DNA from: UBA4285 sp050944355
Lineage (GTDB): Bacteria > Bacillota > Clostridia > Lachnospirales > Lachnospiraceae
DNA: 64,000 nt
Direction: 5' to 3'
Assembly (NCBI GenBank): GCA_050944355.1
Contig: JBMNQX010000006.1
Span: 62,001 to 126,000, forward strand
In this document: piece after piece, positions 42,887 to 51,767 of the stretch
Layout of the letters: the number at the start of each line of letters is the position of its first letter
Numbering within the stretch: position 1 is the first letter of the stretch
Program-made: the position numbers and the translations under genes
The notes under the pieces: model-generated
What the model was told of the DNA's origin: nothing
The model's database searches: none
Seen by the model: only the letters and a program-made list of their open reading frames with translations

Positions 42887-44806
42887 ATGGATAACAACAA
42901 CGGATTCAAGCCGTACATCCCTGCAGAGAAGATCGTCCCTGAAATGACGGCACTGTCCATCATCATGGGCATCATTCTCTCCATCGTGTTCGGCGCGGCC
43001 AACGCATACCTCGGACTTCGCGTAGGTATGACCGTATCGGCTTCGATTCCGGCAGCTGTCATCTCCATGGGTGTCATCCGCATGATCATGAAGCGCGATT
43101 CCATCCTGGAGAACAACTTCGTACAGACTGTCGGCTCGGCCGGTGAATCACTCGCAGCCGGTGCGATTTTCACGCTCCCGGCTATGTATCTGTGGGCCGG
43201 CGAAGGCCTGATGGAAGAGCCGAATCTTCTTGAGATCACCATCATCTGCATGATCGGCGGTCTCCTCGGCGTTTTCTTCATGGTTCCGCTGCGCAACGCT
43301 CTGATCGTCAAGGAACATGCGACCCTTCCGTATCCGGAAGGCAAGGCGTGCGCCGAAGTACTTCTCGCCGGCGAAGAGGGCGGCGAGTCCGCCAAGACAG
43401 TATTTGCTGGTCTCGGCATTGCCTCGGCATTTAAATTTGTCATCGACGGTCTGAAACTTGTTCCGAGCGAAATCAACACGCCGAATCAGGGCATCGGCGG
43501 CTACAAGGGTCAGATCGGCACTCAGATCTACCCGGCGGTGTTCTCTGTCGGCTATATCTGCGGACCGAAGATTGCTTCTTACATGTTCTGCGGCGGTCTT
43601 GTCTCCTGGATGATGCTGATCCCGCTGATCGCTCTGTGCGGCGCGGACACCATTCTGTATCCGGGCACAACGACGATCAGTGAGATATTCGCGGAAGGCG
43701 GCGTCAGCGCAATCTGGAGCAACTACATCCGCTACATCGGCGCGGGCGCTCTGGCGGCCGGCGGCATCATTTCTCTGGTCAAGTCCCTCCCGATGATTTT
43801 CAGAACATTCAGAGATTCCATGAAGTCTCTGGCGGGCGGTCAGGGAAACAGCACTCTCCGCACGGACAAGAACCTGAGCATGAAGACGGTTATCATCTCG
43901 ATCATCGTTCTGATCATTCTGGTAGCCGCACTCCCGATCATTCCGGTAGGCATCGGCGGCGCCATCCTGATCGTCATCTTCGGATTCTTCTTTGCGGCCG
44001 TTTCGAGCCGTATGGTCGGTATCGTCGGTTCGTCCAACAACCCGGTTTCGGGCATGGCTATTGCGACGCTTCTGTTCTCTTCGATCATTCTGAAGGCGAC
44101 TGGCGTGACCGGCGCTGAAGGCATGAAGGCAGCGATCACCATCGGCACGATTATCTGCATCATCGCGGCTATCGCCGGCGATACATCGCAGGATCTGAAG
44201 ACCGGTTATCTTGTCGGTGCGACACCGATCAAGCAGCAGATCGGCGAAATCATCGGCGTTGTCGCTTCCGCGATCGCCATCGGCTTCGTTCTGAACCTGC
44301 TGAACGCGGCATGGGGCTTCGGAACCGAAGAGCTCGCCGCACCGCAGGCAACTCTGATGAAGATGATCATCGAAGGCGTTATGGGCGGCGAACTTCCGTG
44401 GGGACTTGTCTTCACCGGTGTCGTTCTTGCCATTGTCGTTGAAATTCTCGGCATCCCGGTTCTGCCATTTGCCATTGGTGTATATCTGCCGGTACAGCTG
44501 AACGCCTGCATCATGATCGGCGGTCTTGTGCGTCTGTACTATGACAAGAAGAAGTACAGCGACGAGAAGGAAAAGACAAAGACGGTCAACCGCGGTATTC
44601 TGTACTGCTCCGGTATGATCGCCGGTGAAGGCCTGGTCGGCATTCTGCTCGCCGTCTTTGCGGTTCTGGGCATCAGCGACGCGATGGATCTGAGCTCGGT
44701 GCTCAATCTCGGCAGCGTGTCCGGAACAATCGCTTCTCTGATCGTGTTTGTGCTCATGATTATGATCGTGATCCGCTTCACGAACGGAAAGAAGAAAGCA
44801 GCCTGA
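42887..44806 (+). CDS. OPT family oligopeptide transporter
   Basis: A 639-residue membrane protein with about 14-16 helices. OPT signatures: ANAYLGLRVGMTVSASIPA, TVGSAGESLAAGAIFTLPA, LPYPEGKACAEVL and DTSQDLKTGYLVGATP. It is a proton-coupled importer of peptides or peptide-metal chelates. ATG 42887 has GAGGGGAG 9 bp upstream. Codon use is strongly biased to GGC/ATC/GTT, suggesting high expression. The PqqD-like gene starts 6 bp after its stop. Confidence 0.92.
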   Translation: MDNNNGFKPYIPAEKIVPEMTALSIIMGIILSIVFGAANAYLGLRVGMTVSASIPAAVISMGVIRMIMKRDSILENNFVQTVGSAGESLAAGAIFTLPAMYLWAGEGLMEEPNLLEITIICMIGGLLGVFFMVPLRNALIVKEHATLPYPEGKACAEVLLAGEEGGESAKTVFAGLGIASAFKFVIDGLKLVPSEINTPNQGIGGYKGQIGTQIYPAVFSVGYICGPKIASYMFCGGLVSWMMLIPLIALCGADTILYPGTTTISEIFAEGGVSAIWSNYIRYIGAGALAAGGIISLVKSLPMIFRTFRDSMKSLAGGQGNSTLRTDKNLSMKTVIISIIVLIILVAALPIIPVGIGGAILIVIFGFFFAAVSSRMVGIVGSSNNPVSGMAIATLLFSSIILKATGVTGAEGMKAAITIGTIICIIAAIAGDTSQDLKTGYLVGATPIKQQIGEIIGVVASAIAIGFVLNLLNAAWGFGTEELAAPQATLMKMIIEGVMGGELPWGLVFTGVVLAIVVEILGIPVLPFAIGVYLPVQLNACIMIGGLVRLYYDKKKYSDEKEKTKTVNRGILYCSGMIAGEGLVGILLAVFAVLGISDAMDLSSVLNLGSVSGTIASLIVFVLMIMIVIRFTNGKKKAA

Positions 44807-44812
44807 GGATTT

Positions 44813-45184
44813 ATGAGTAAGAAAAAGAAGCTGTCGAGGGAAGAGGCAATCGCACTCTACAACACGTACATCCCGGTCCGCGGGAAAAAGATCGCCGACT
44901 GGAACGTCGATAAAAAGGGATTCGTCGTTCTGAGCATCGAGAACAAAGGCGCCATGAACCGGATCGCGCAGAAGCTTCTCAAAAAGCCGCGCATCTCGTA
45001 CATTCACATGGACGAGACCGGAAGTTTCATCTGGCAGCAGATGGATGGCGAGACCAATGTGAAAACGATTGCGGACCGCCTCCACGAGCAGTTCGGAGCA
45101 AAGGCAGACCCGCTCTACGATCGGCTGCTGAAGTTCTTTGAAATCATGGAGAGCTACGATTTCCTGACATGGCTGAAGCCATAA
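44813..45184 (+). CDS. PqqD-like (RiPP recognition element fold) small protein
   Basis: A 123-residue protein: a Lys-rich start, then a beta strand/helix core with FVVLSIENKGAMNRIAQKLL, SYIHMDETGSFIWQQMDGET and VKTIADRLHEQFG. The DETGSFIWQ-MDGETNVKTIADRL pattern is the PqqD fold, whose members bind leader peptides in peptide modification pathways. No radical SAM enzyme or precursor peptide is near; instead it is coupled to the OPT transporter, so it may recognise transported peptides or a cytosolic partner. It ends at a strong terminator. Confidence 0.8.
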   Translation: MSKKKKLSREEAIALYNTYIPVRGKKIADWNVDKKGFVVLSIENKGAMNRIAQKLLKKPRISYIHMDETGSFIWQQMDGETNVKTIADRLHEQFGAKADPLYDRLLKFFEIMESYDFLTWLKP

Positions 45185-45206
45185 AATCAGTCACGGCACT
45201 GTAATA

Positions 45207-45253
45207 AAGGCCCGGTTTCCAAAGTTTTATGAGGAAACCGGGCCTTATTTTTT
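45207..45253 (+). terminator. Terminator of the OPT-PqqD operon
   Basis: Perfect stem AAGGCCCGGTTTCC / GGAAACCGGGCCTT followed by ATTTTTTT. Confidence 0.92.
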
Positions 45254-45268
45254 TGCTTTGTCTGCCTG

Positions 45269-46159
45269 TCAGGATTCTTTCCGGCGGCCCGCCAGTTCGT
45301 TTATCGCACAGTTCAGGAACTGCCTCGCCGCCGCGGACAGGGTCCGCCTGTCTTTTACCGCGATGCCGATCGTGCGGCTGCACTCCGCGGAGAGCGGCCG
45401 GATCTCGATCTTATAGGGAATCCGCTGCAGGATCAGGCCCGGCAGCAGCGCGATGCCCTGCCCGATTTCAACCATCGCCATGATCGCATAGTCGTCCCAC
45501 GTAGAAAACCGGATGTCCGGCTTCACCCTGTAACGCTCGAGAAATTCCGAGACATCGGTCCGGCCGCCGTGCTCGAGAAGCAGGAACGGCTGTCCTGACA
45601 AATCTTTCGGTGAGATCATCTTTTTTCGGCAGAGGGGATGCCCCGGGGGCAGAACAACCCGGTAAGGGTCTTCCGCGACCGGTATCGTGTCAAACTTAAA
45701 CTGCGCCGGCAGCCGCAGGAACCCCGCATCGACGCGCCCCTCTTCAATCCACTGTGCGATTTCGTCGTAATCGCCCGTGAGCAGTTCATACTGAATGCCG
45801 GGATGATCCTTGTGAAACGCGCTGATGACGCAGGGCAGCAGGTGCTCCGCGACGCTGTAGAAGACGCCGATCCGGATCTCGCCGCACTCGAGCCCCCGAA
45901 TTTCCCCGGTTTTTTCGTCGAGCTGCCGGCAGGCGTCCAGGACTTTTCGGATATACGGCATCAGTTTCTTTCCGTCCGCCGTCAGCGCCACCCCGTTCCG
46001 GCCGCGCTCAAGCAGCGTGATCTGCCACTCCTCTTCGAGATCCGCGATCATCTTGCTGACCGAAGACTGCGCGAACATCAGCTTCTGCGCGGCTTTCGTT
46101 ATATTCCCCTCTTCCGCCGCCGCGATCAGCGCCTCGTATTTCTGAATGTTTCGTTCCAT
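45269..46159 (-). CDS. LysR family transcriptional regulator
   Basis: The protein has 296 residues. The winged-helix domain covers residues 1-60 (ALIAAAEEGNITKAAQKLMFAQSSVSKMIADLE in two parts), followed by a periplasmic-binding-protein-like sensor domain (GEIRIGVFYSVAEHLLP). It diverges from the MATE pump gene with a 157-bp gap, so that gene is its likely target. The intergenic TATAA/ATCGTA-rich stretch could hold its operator. Confidence 0.9.
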   Translation of the reverse strand: MERNIQKYEALIAAAEEGNITKAAQKLMFAQSSVSKMIADLEEEWQITLLERGRNGVALTADGKKLMPYIRKVLDACRQLDEKTGEIRGLECGEIRIGVFYSVAEHLLPCVISAFHKDHPGIQYELLTGDYDEIAQWIEEGRVDAGFLRLPAQFKFDTIPVAEDPYRVVLPPGHPLCRKKMISPKDLSGQPFLLLEHGGRTDVSEFLERYRVKPDIRFSTWDDYAIMAMVEIGQGIALLPGLILQRIPYKIEIRPLSAECSRTIGIAVKDRRTLSAAARQFLNCAINELAGRRKES

Positions 46160-46316
46160 ATTCTGCCGCCTGTCAATCGTATTTTTCGATCATAACTATC
46201 TTATAAATTCTCTTTTACGATTATAACAGCCGTGCTACGCTGACACAAGACAGGCAGAGCAGCCGCCGCTGTCCCGCCGTCTCAAGCAGTCATCTTACAA
46301 AAGGAACTCCTGGAAA

Positions 46317-47729
46317 ATGCAGACAAAATCGTCAAAAAGCAATATTCTGAGCGGCAGTCTGACACCGGCCGCCATACGGTTCGCCCTTCCGATCGCGGCG
46401 ACCAGCATCCTGCAGCAGCTGTTCAATTCCGCGGACACCGCCGTTGTCGGGCGGTTCTCCGACACCACGGCGCTGGCGGCTGTCGGAACAAACGCAGAAA
46501 TCGTCGCGCTCCTGGTCAGCATTTCCTCCGGGCTCGCCGTCGGTCTGAACGTGCTGATCGCCTGGAAGATCGGCGAGAAAAAGACATCAGAAACAGGCCG
46601 CGTCCTGCACGCCGGAATCGGATTTTCTCTTGTTGTGGGCTGTCTTCTTTGCGCGCTGGTCTTTTCTGTTTCCGAGCCGATTCTGCGGCTGATCAACACG
46701 CCTGAAGAGGCTCTCCAGGAGGCCGTTCTCTATCTGAGGCTCTATGCCGCCGGTCTGCCGTTTCTGCTGCTGTATGACTTTTCCTGCGCCATAGAGCGGG
46801 CGCGGGGAAACAGCCGAAGACCGATGACTGCCCTCGTGATTTCCGGGGGTCTCAACATCGGGCTCAATCTGTTCTTTGTCGTCGTCTGCCGTCTTGACGT
46901 CGCCGGCGTCGCTCTGGCGACCGACATCTCGACCGCGTTCAGCGCATTTCTGACACTTCACTGGCTGGCGAAAGACCCGGACCCTGATTTCCGCTTTTCC
47001 GCCCGCAAAATCCGCCTGAACAGACCGGACATCGCGTCAATTCTTAAGATCGGCACGCCAGCTGCCGTTCAGGGCGCCGTCTTCTGCTTCGCCAATATCT
47101 TTGTGCAGTCCGCCGTCAACGAGTTCGGCGCGGTGGCCACAGCGGGCGCGGCGGCCGCCATGAATTTCGAGTACATCGATTATTACCTGATCACCGCATT
47201 TGCCCAGACGGCCACGACATTTACCAGTCAGAATCAGGCGGCGGGAAACAGAAAGCGCTGCCGGAAGGTTCTGCGGCAGTGTACGCTGCTCGCCTTTCTT
47301 TTCAGCGCCGCCTTCGCCGCGCCTGTCACGCTGTTCTGTCATCAGGCCGCCGGTCTTTTCTCAGACGACCCGGAAGTTGTGGAGGCCGCCTGCCAACGGA
47401 TCCGGATTGTCCTCGCGCTCACGCCTGTCTGCAGCTTCTTTGAAATCCCGGCCGGATTTCTGAGAGGAAACGGAAGGTCCCTGACGCCGGCTCTTGAAGC
47501 CATCGCAGGGACCTGTCTCGTTCGTATATTCTGGATTTTCACCGGTTTCCGGTATTTTCACACTCTGCCGGCGCTTTACTTTATTTTCCCGGTGTCCTGG
47601 TGCATCACGATTCTTCTGGTCGGATACAGCACGATCAGACTGCCTGATGCTGGGCCGTCTGAGGCGCTTCGGCGCTCTCGTCTTTTCCGATCTCGCCGGC
47701 AAGAGCAAAGCCCTGCCTTGCGGCGATGA
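46317..47729 (+). CDS. MATE family efflux transporter
   Basis: A 470-residue protein with twelve helices in two MatE repeats (SILQQLFNSADTAVVGRFSD, IGTPAAVQGAVFCFANIFVQ). It exports drugs or metabolites in exchange for Na+ or H+. RBS AAGGAA is 11 bp upstream. Its last 95 bp overlap, tail to tail, the antiporter gene on the other strand. The C-terminal 25 residues, rich in Arg and Ser, are encoded in that overlap and are unlike usual MATE ends. Confidence 0.9.
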   Translation: MQTKSSKSNILSGSLTPAAIRFALPIAATSILQQLFNSADTAVVGRFSDTTALAAVGTNAEIVALLVSISSGLAVGLNVLIAWKIGEKKTSETGRVLHAGIGFSLVVGCLLCALVFSVSEPILRLINTPEEALQEAVLYLRLYAAGLPFLLLYDFSCAIERARGNSRRPMTALVISGGLNIGLNLFFVVVCRLDVAGVALATDISTAFSAFLTLHWLAKDPDPDFRFSARKIRLNRPDIASILKIGTPAAVQGAVFCFANIFVQSAVNEFGAVATAGAAAAMNFEYIDYYLITAFAQTATTFTSQNQAAGNRKRCRKVLRQCTLLAFLFSAAFAAPVTLFCHQAAGLFSDDPEVVEAACQRIRIVLALTPVCSFFEIPAGFLRGNGRSLTPALEAIAGTCLVRIFWIFTGFRYFHTLPALYFIFPVSWCITILLVGYSTIRLPDAGPSEALRRSRLFRSRRQEQSPALRR

Positions 47730-48894
47730 CCGCGATGATCTCATTGATCACGGCCGCTGCCGCAATCGTACCTTTGACAATTCCGGCCAGTTCCGGAAGC
47801 GATGCGAGCGTCTCACAGGCAATACCGGTGAAGACGAGCGACACGCCGGAGTGCGGCAGAAGCGTGAGGCCAAGATATTTCTGAACGGTAACCGGCATAT
47901 TTGTCCGCTTTGCGCCGATTCTCGCGCCAAAGTACTTTCCGGCCGCGCGGGACACGATGTACAGCACCGTGTAGGCGCCGGCGCCGAGAATCAGATGGAA
48001 ATCGAGCGGAGCGCCGAGATTCACAATGGAAATCAGAAGCGCGACGCCGAGAATCGGGTTGTACCAGGCGTTGAGCTGATCCAGCTGTTCATCGGTGATC
48101 ATCTGCGAGAAGACAGCCGAGAACGAGACGCCGACCATCATGTAGTTCGGGGAAAGAGACGTGGCAAATGTTCTGTAGACGAACCAGCAGAGCAGAGCCG
48201 ACGCCGTGATGCCGACAAGCAGCGTGGCAAGCGTCCCCGCCTTTGTCTTCTGCTTCTTCAGGACAAGTCCGCAGATGTATCCCGGGAGAAGTCCGATCGC
48301 AATCGGGAGCAGGATCATCACCGGAATCAGCCACAGCGGGAATGAACCGCCGGACACCTTGCTGGTGATAAGCGCATTTACCAGGAAGAACACCACGATG
48401 CCGACCACGTCATCCATGACGGACATCGGGAGAAGCGTATCCGTCACCGGACCGTGCGTGTGATACTCTTTCACGATCGAGAGAGCCGGCGCCGGCGCGG
48501 TCGCAAGGGCGATGCTGCCGAACACCATGGAAAGATAAACCGGCACGCCGGCAAAGTAGAATGCAACCGCAAAGGCAACCGTGACGACGAAGAATGTCCC
48601 GAGGGACTGAAACAGCGTTGTCACGACAAGCGCGCGGCCGGTTTTCCGAAGCTTGCGGAACACCAGCTCCGTGCCGAGCATCAGGCCGAACGCCACCTGC
48701 ATCCAGTCGATGATGGCTGTGTACAGCGTCGTATTCATCATTTCGTCAGAAAGCATTCCCAGTCCATATGGCCCGAAAATCATGCCGGCGATCAGCCATC
48801 CGAGAATTGCCGGGAGGTGCAGACGCTGCACAAGCTTACCTATAAGAAACGCGGCCACAAGCACGGCCACCCACAAAAGAATATTCACTGCCAT
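47635..48894 (-). CDS. Monovalent cation:proton antiporter (CPA2-type)
   Basis: A 419-residue membrane protein with 11-13 helices: LVQRLHLPAILGWLIAGMIFGP at the N-terminus, ALATAPAPALSIV and MSVMDDVVGIVVFF, where the Asp pair is the ion-exchange site. It moves Na+ or K+ against protons. It starts 3 bp after the TetR gene stop and is controlled with it. The C-terminal tail overlaps the MATE gene antisense. Confidence 0.88.
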   Translation of the reverse strand: MAVNILLWVAVLVAAFLIGKLVQRLHLPAILGWLIAGMIFGPYGLGMLSDEMMNTTLYTAIIDWMQVAFGLMLGTELVFRKLRKTGRALVVTTLFQSLGTFFVVTVAFAVAFYFAGVPVYLSMVFGSIALATAPAPALSIVKEYHTHGPVTDTLLPMSVMDDVVGIVVFFLVNALITSKVSGGSFPLWLIPVMILLPIAIGLLPGYICGLVLKKQKTKAGTLATLLVGITASALLCWFVYRTFATSLSPNYMMVGVSFSAVFSQMITDEQLDQLNAWYNPILGVALLISIVNLGAPLDFHLILGAGAYTVLYIVSRAAGKYFGARIGAKRTNMPVTVQKYLGLTLLPHSGVSLVFTGIACETLASLPELAGIVKGTIAAAAVINEIIAVIAARQGFALAGEIGKDESAEAPQTAQHQAV

Positions 48895-48897
48895 CTG

Positions 48898-49512
48898 TCA
48901 TTCCTCCTGTTTCGCAATTCCAAAAAACACACAGTCGAGAAGCTTTCTGAGTCTGCTCTCGTGTTCCATCAGCTGTTCTTCCGCCTCGCCCGGCAGCGTA
49001 AAACTGCTGTTGAAAGCGTACTGAACCATCGAAATGTAGTCCATCGCCTGTTCCAGGCTGATGCCGGGCCGAAGCGGCACGCGCGACAAAAGCGTTTCGC
49101 AGAATGACCGGTTCCACTGTTCCAGCGGCTCCATCGCTTTTTTCACCGAATCGCGGATGTCCGCCGGCGGATTCACCATACCCTCGAAAACAATGCGGCT
49201 CATCTCCGGGCAATCCCTGACAAATGCCGATCGGGCTCCCAGGTACTGTCTGGCCATCTCAGACGGCGCCTGTGCCTCTGCCGCGCCGCTGTCCTCAAAG
49301 CGCTGCCGCAGCTTTTCGCAGCTTTTCGCAAGGCAGGTCAGGTACAGCTCTTCTTTGCTCTCGTAATTGTGATACAGCAGTCCGCGGTTTATTCCGCCCA
49401 GGCGGCAGATATCGCCGATCGATCCCGCGTCGTATCCCTTGCTGCCGAAAACATGAATCGCCGCGGTGATAATTTTTTCTTTCGTCCTCAGTGTTCTTTC
49501 TTCCTGCTTCAT
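48898..49512 (-). CDS. TetR/AcrR family regulator
   Basis: A 204-residue repressor. Helix-turn-helix residues about 10-56: KEKIITAAIHVFGSKGYDAGSIGDICRLGG, then INRGLLYHNYESKEELYL. The ligand-binding domain is divergent. It is co-transcribed with the antiporter gene, and a palindrome in its own promoter suggests autoregulation. Confidence 0.92.
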   Translation of the reverse strand: MKQEERTLRTKEKIITAAIHVFGSKGYDAGSIGDICRLGGINRGLLYHNYESKEELYLTCLAKSCEKLRQRFEDSGAAEAQAPSEMARQYLGARSAFVRDCPEMSRIVFEGMVNPPADIRDSVKKAMEPLEQWNRSFCETLLSRVPLRPGISLEQAMDYISMVQYAFNSSFTLPGEAEEQLMEHESRLRKLLDCVFFGIAKQEE

Positions 49513-49530
49513 TTCGGCCTCCAGAAACAG

Positions 49531-49562
49531 ACAATACCATTTATTAACCGATCAGTCAATAA
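49531..49562 (-). promoter_or_regulatory. Promoter and TetR-type operator of the tetR-antiporter operon
   Basis: Minus-strand TTGACT (plus 49554-49559) and TATTGT (plus 49531-49536) are 17 bp apart. A 22-bp palindrome (49541-49562, half-site TTATT-AC-GATC) covers the -35 box and spacer, so the TetR protein would block polymerase. Confidence 0.75.
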
Positions 49563-49621
49563 CTTATTTATAAATTTTTCGTTTCAAATCGCAGAACTCA
49601 AAAAAAGATGAAATAAAACTG

Positions 49622-49682
49622 TTGACATCATTGATGTAATGGTATATGTTTCAATTAGTTGAAACAATACAGATTACATCAA
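49622..49682 (+). promoter_or_regulatory. NhaC gene promoter with nested inverted repeats
   Basis: TTGACA (49622-49627) with a -10 near 49643-49650. An outer perfect inverted repeat, TTGATGTAAT / ATTACATCAA (49631-49640, 49673-49682), encloses the 18-bp palindrome GTTTCAATTAGTTGAAAC (49648-49665). The right outer arm abuts the AAAGGAG ribosome binding site, so the element could act as operator, RNA hairpin, or both. Confidence 0.7.
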
Positions 49683-49694
49683 AGGAGCTGCGCC

Positions 49695-51053
49695 ATGAAT
49701 TTCGGATTTGCCTCGCTGATTCCCATCATCATCTGCTTTGCCATCGTCATCATCTTCAAAAATCCGTATATCGGAATCGCCGGCGGCATTGTCGCCGGAA
49801 CACTTCTGATTTTCTTCCTGAGTCATGATTTCGTCCTGGGAAGCAGTGTGCTTGAAGTCCTGCAGTCCTCCCCGACCATGAAGACGACGCTCTTCGTTCT
49901 GATCGTCGGGGCGCTGATCGGTGCAATGGAACATTCCGGCGGCATCAACGGACTGGTCGCCTGGCTTGACAAAAAGAAAATCAACATTCACTCAAAGGTC
50001 GGCGTTCAGCTCTTCACCATGCTGATCGGGATGCTGATGTTCGTCGACGGCACAAGTTCAATGGCGACGACTTCGGTGGTCGGAAAACCGCTCTTTGAAA
50101 AGGCCGGAATCCGAAAAGAAAAACTGGCGCTGATCGTCAATTCGACGGCGTCCCCTATTGCATGGCTGATTCCGTTCGGCGGCGCCGGAGCGCTGACGAG
50201 CGGACTGCTGAGCCAGATAGACGAAATCGGGGATACATCTTTTCAGACCGTTGTCAGAGCGATTCCATTCCAGTTTTACACGCTTCTGCTCCTTGTCCTG
50301 CTGTTCCTGTCCATCGTATTGAAATTTGAAATCGGGCCTCTCGCCAAACTCCCGCCGGTCGAAAGTCAGAGCACCAGCGAAGAAAAGTCTCAGATAAAAG
50401 GGCGCGCCCGGGACATGCTGCTGCCCCTCGCCGTTCTTCTCGGCGGCATCGCTCTGATTCTCGCTGTGACCGGTCAGGGAAACATCATGCAGGGCGACAG
50501 CGGCAGCGCCGTCTTCTACAGCGGAATCGTGGCACTGATTTTTACCCTGATTTTCTATGCCGCATCCGGAACGGCCAGCGTCAGAGACACAGTCCGCTGG
50601 TACGGCAAGGGCGCCGGTTCCCTGCTCGCCATCACCTTTCTGCTGTTCATGGCCTATATTTTCAGCAATATTCTCGGAAAAATCGGAACAGCGGAATATC
50701 TGGTCGGCCTCTTTGACACGGTTCCGGCTGCCCTTCTTCCGCTGCTGACGCTCCTCGTCTCCGCGCTGATCGCCTACTGCACCGGAACAAGCGGCGGAAC
50801 CGTCGCGATCATGACGGGACTCATCGTCCCGATGGCTCTGCTGCAGGGCGTCAGCGTGCCGCTTGTTGTCGGCGCCATCATCTCCGGCGGCGTCTTCGGA
50901 GATCAGAATTCCGTGATCTCGGACAGCGTGATCCTCACGTCTTCCATGACCGGCGTCGACGCCGTGACGCACGTCAGAACCCAGATGCCCTACTGCCTGA
51001 TCGCGCTCGGAGCGGCGGCCGTGCTCTACCTGATTTTTGGAATGGTTATGTAA
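49695..51053 (+). CDS. NhaC-type Na+/H+ antiporter family transporter
   Basis: A 452-residue protein with 11-12 helices and family motifs MFVDGTSSMATTSVVGKPL, NSTASPIAWLIPFGGAGA, TGTSGGTVAIMTGLIVPMAL and GGVFGDQNSVISDSV. Members exchange sodium, or amino acids and organic acids, with protons; the substrate is uncertain. ATG 49695 has AAAGGAG 7 bp upstream. It is followed 32 bp later by a flavin/ferredoxin gene in the same direction. Confidence 0.85.
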   Translation: MNFGFASLIPIIICFAIVIIFKNPYIGIAGGIVAGTLLIFFLSHDFVLGSSVLEVLQSSPTMKTTLFVLIVGALIGAMEHSGGINGLVAWLDKKKINIHSKVGVQLFTMLIGMLMFVDGTSSMATTSVVGKPLFEKAGIRKEKLALIVNSTASPIAWLIPFGGAGALTSGLLSQIDEIGDTSFQTVVRAIPFQFYTLLLLVLLFLSIVLKFEIGPLAKLPPVESQSTSEEKSQIKGRARDMLLPLAVLLGGIALILAVTGQGNIMQGDSGSAVFYSGIVALIFTLIFYAASGTASVRDTVRWYGKGAGSLLAITFLLFMAYIFSNILGKIGTAEYLVGLFDTVPAALLPLLTLLVSALIAYCTGTSGGTVAIMTGLIVPMALLQGVSVPLVVGAIISGGVFGDQNSVISDSVILTSSMTGVDAVTHVRTQMPYCLIALGAAAVLYLIFGMVM

Positions 51054-51085
51054 AACATTTTTCATGATTTCAAAAGGAGAAAAAA

Positions 51086-51757
51086 ATGACAATCAAAGAA
51101 ATTTACGAAGCATTTGACAGGATCGGATGTCTCACATTTGCTACAGTGAACAAGGACGGAGAGCCGGAAGTCCGGACAGCGCACCTGAGAGCGTACGACG
51201 ACGACGGCATCTATTTCATGACGATGTACACCAAAGATTTCTACCGGCAGCTCAAAGCGACCGGCAAGGTGGCCGTCAACGGGCTGGCAGCAAGCACGCA
51301 GATTCAGCACGACGAAAACGGCTTCCCGATCTTTGACAAGGGTTACTCGATCCGCATGACCGGGAACGTCAGAGAAGTGCCGATGGAGGAAATCAAAGCG
51401 AAGAACAATCCGATTTTTGACTTCTGTATCAAGGACCAGGAAAAATATACGGCCATGGTCGTGTTCTGCATCACATCAGCGAGAGGCGAGATCTACGATT
51501 TCGACTTTGAGAAGGTCAGCCGCGAAAACAAGCTGGAGCGCACGTATTTCTCATTCGGCGGCGCCAGGGAAAAGTACAAAGGGCTGAAAATCAATCAGGA
51601 CCTGTGCATCCGCTGCGGCAAATGCTCGAGAGTCTGCAGCTTTCTGGCCGCCGCGAGACAGGCAGACGGCCACTATGAAATCAATCGGAACCTCTGCGAC
51701 GAGTGCGGCAGCTGCGTCGAAAACTGCCCTGCTCACGCCGTCGAGTATCTCAGATAA
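51086..51757 (+). CDS. FMN split-barrel protein with C-terminal 2[4Fe-4S] ferredoxin domain
   Basis: The protein has 223 residues. Residues 1-135 are a pyridoxamine-oxidase-like FMN-binding barrel (CLTFATVNKDGEPEVRTAHL). Residues 165-223 are a bacterial ferredoxin with two cluster motifs, CIRCGKCSRVC and CDECGSCVENCP. It is a redox protein moving electrons between ferredoxin-type partners and flavin; the partner is unknown. AAAAGGAG is 8 bp upstream. A tiny ferredoxin-like ORF follows 10 bp downstream. Confidence 0.85.
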   Translation: MTIKEIYEAFDRIGCLTFATVNKDGEPEVRTAHLRAYDDDGIYFMTMYTKDFYRQLKATGKVAVNGLAASTQIQHDENGFPIFDKGYSIRMTGNVREVPMEEIKAKNNPIFDFCIKDQEKYTAMVVFCITSARGEIYDFDFEKVSRENKLERTYFSFGGAREKYKGLKINQDLCIRCGKCSRVCSFLAAARQADGHYEINRNLCDECGSCVENCPAHAVEYLR

Positions 51758-51767
51758 GGAGAAACTC

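Noticed and set aside
43148..45085. 645-codon minus-strand ORF opposite the OPT gene
   Set aside because: A shadow frame created by the strong codon bias of the OPT and PqqD genes; Asp/Arg/His-rich with no domain, RBS or promoter.
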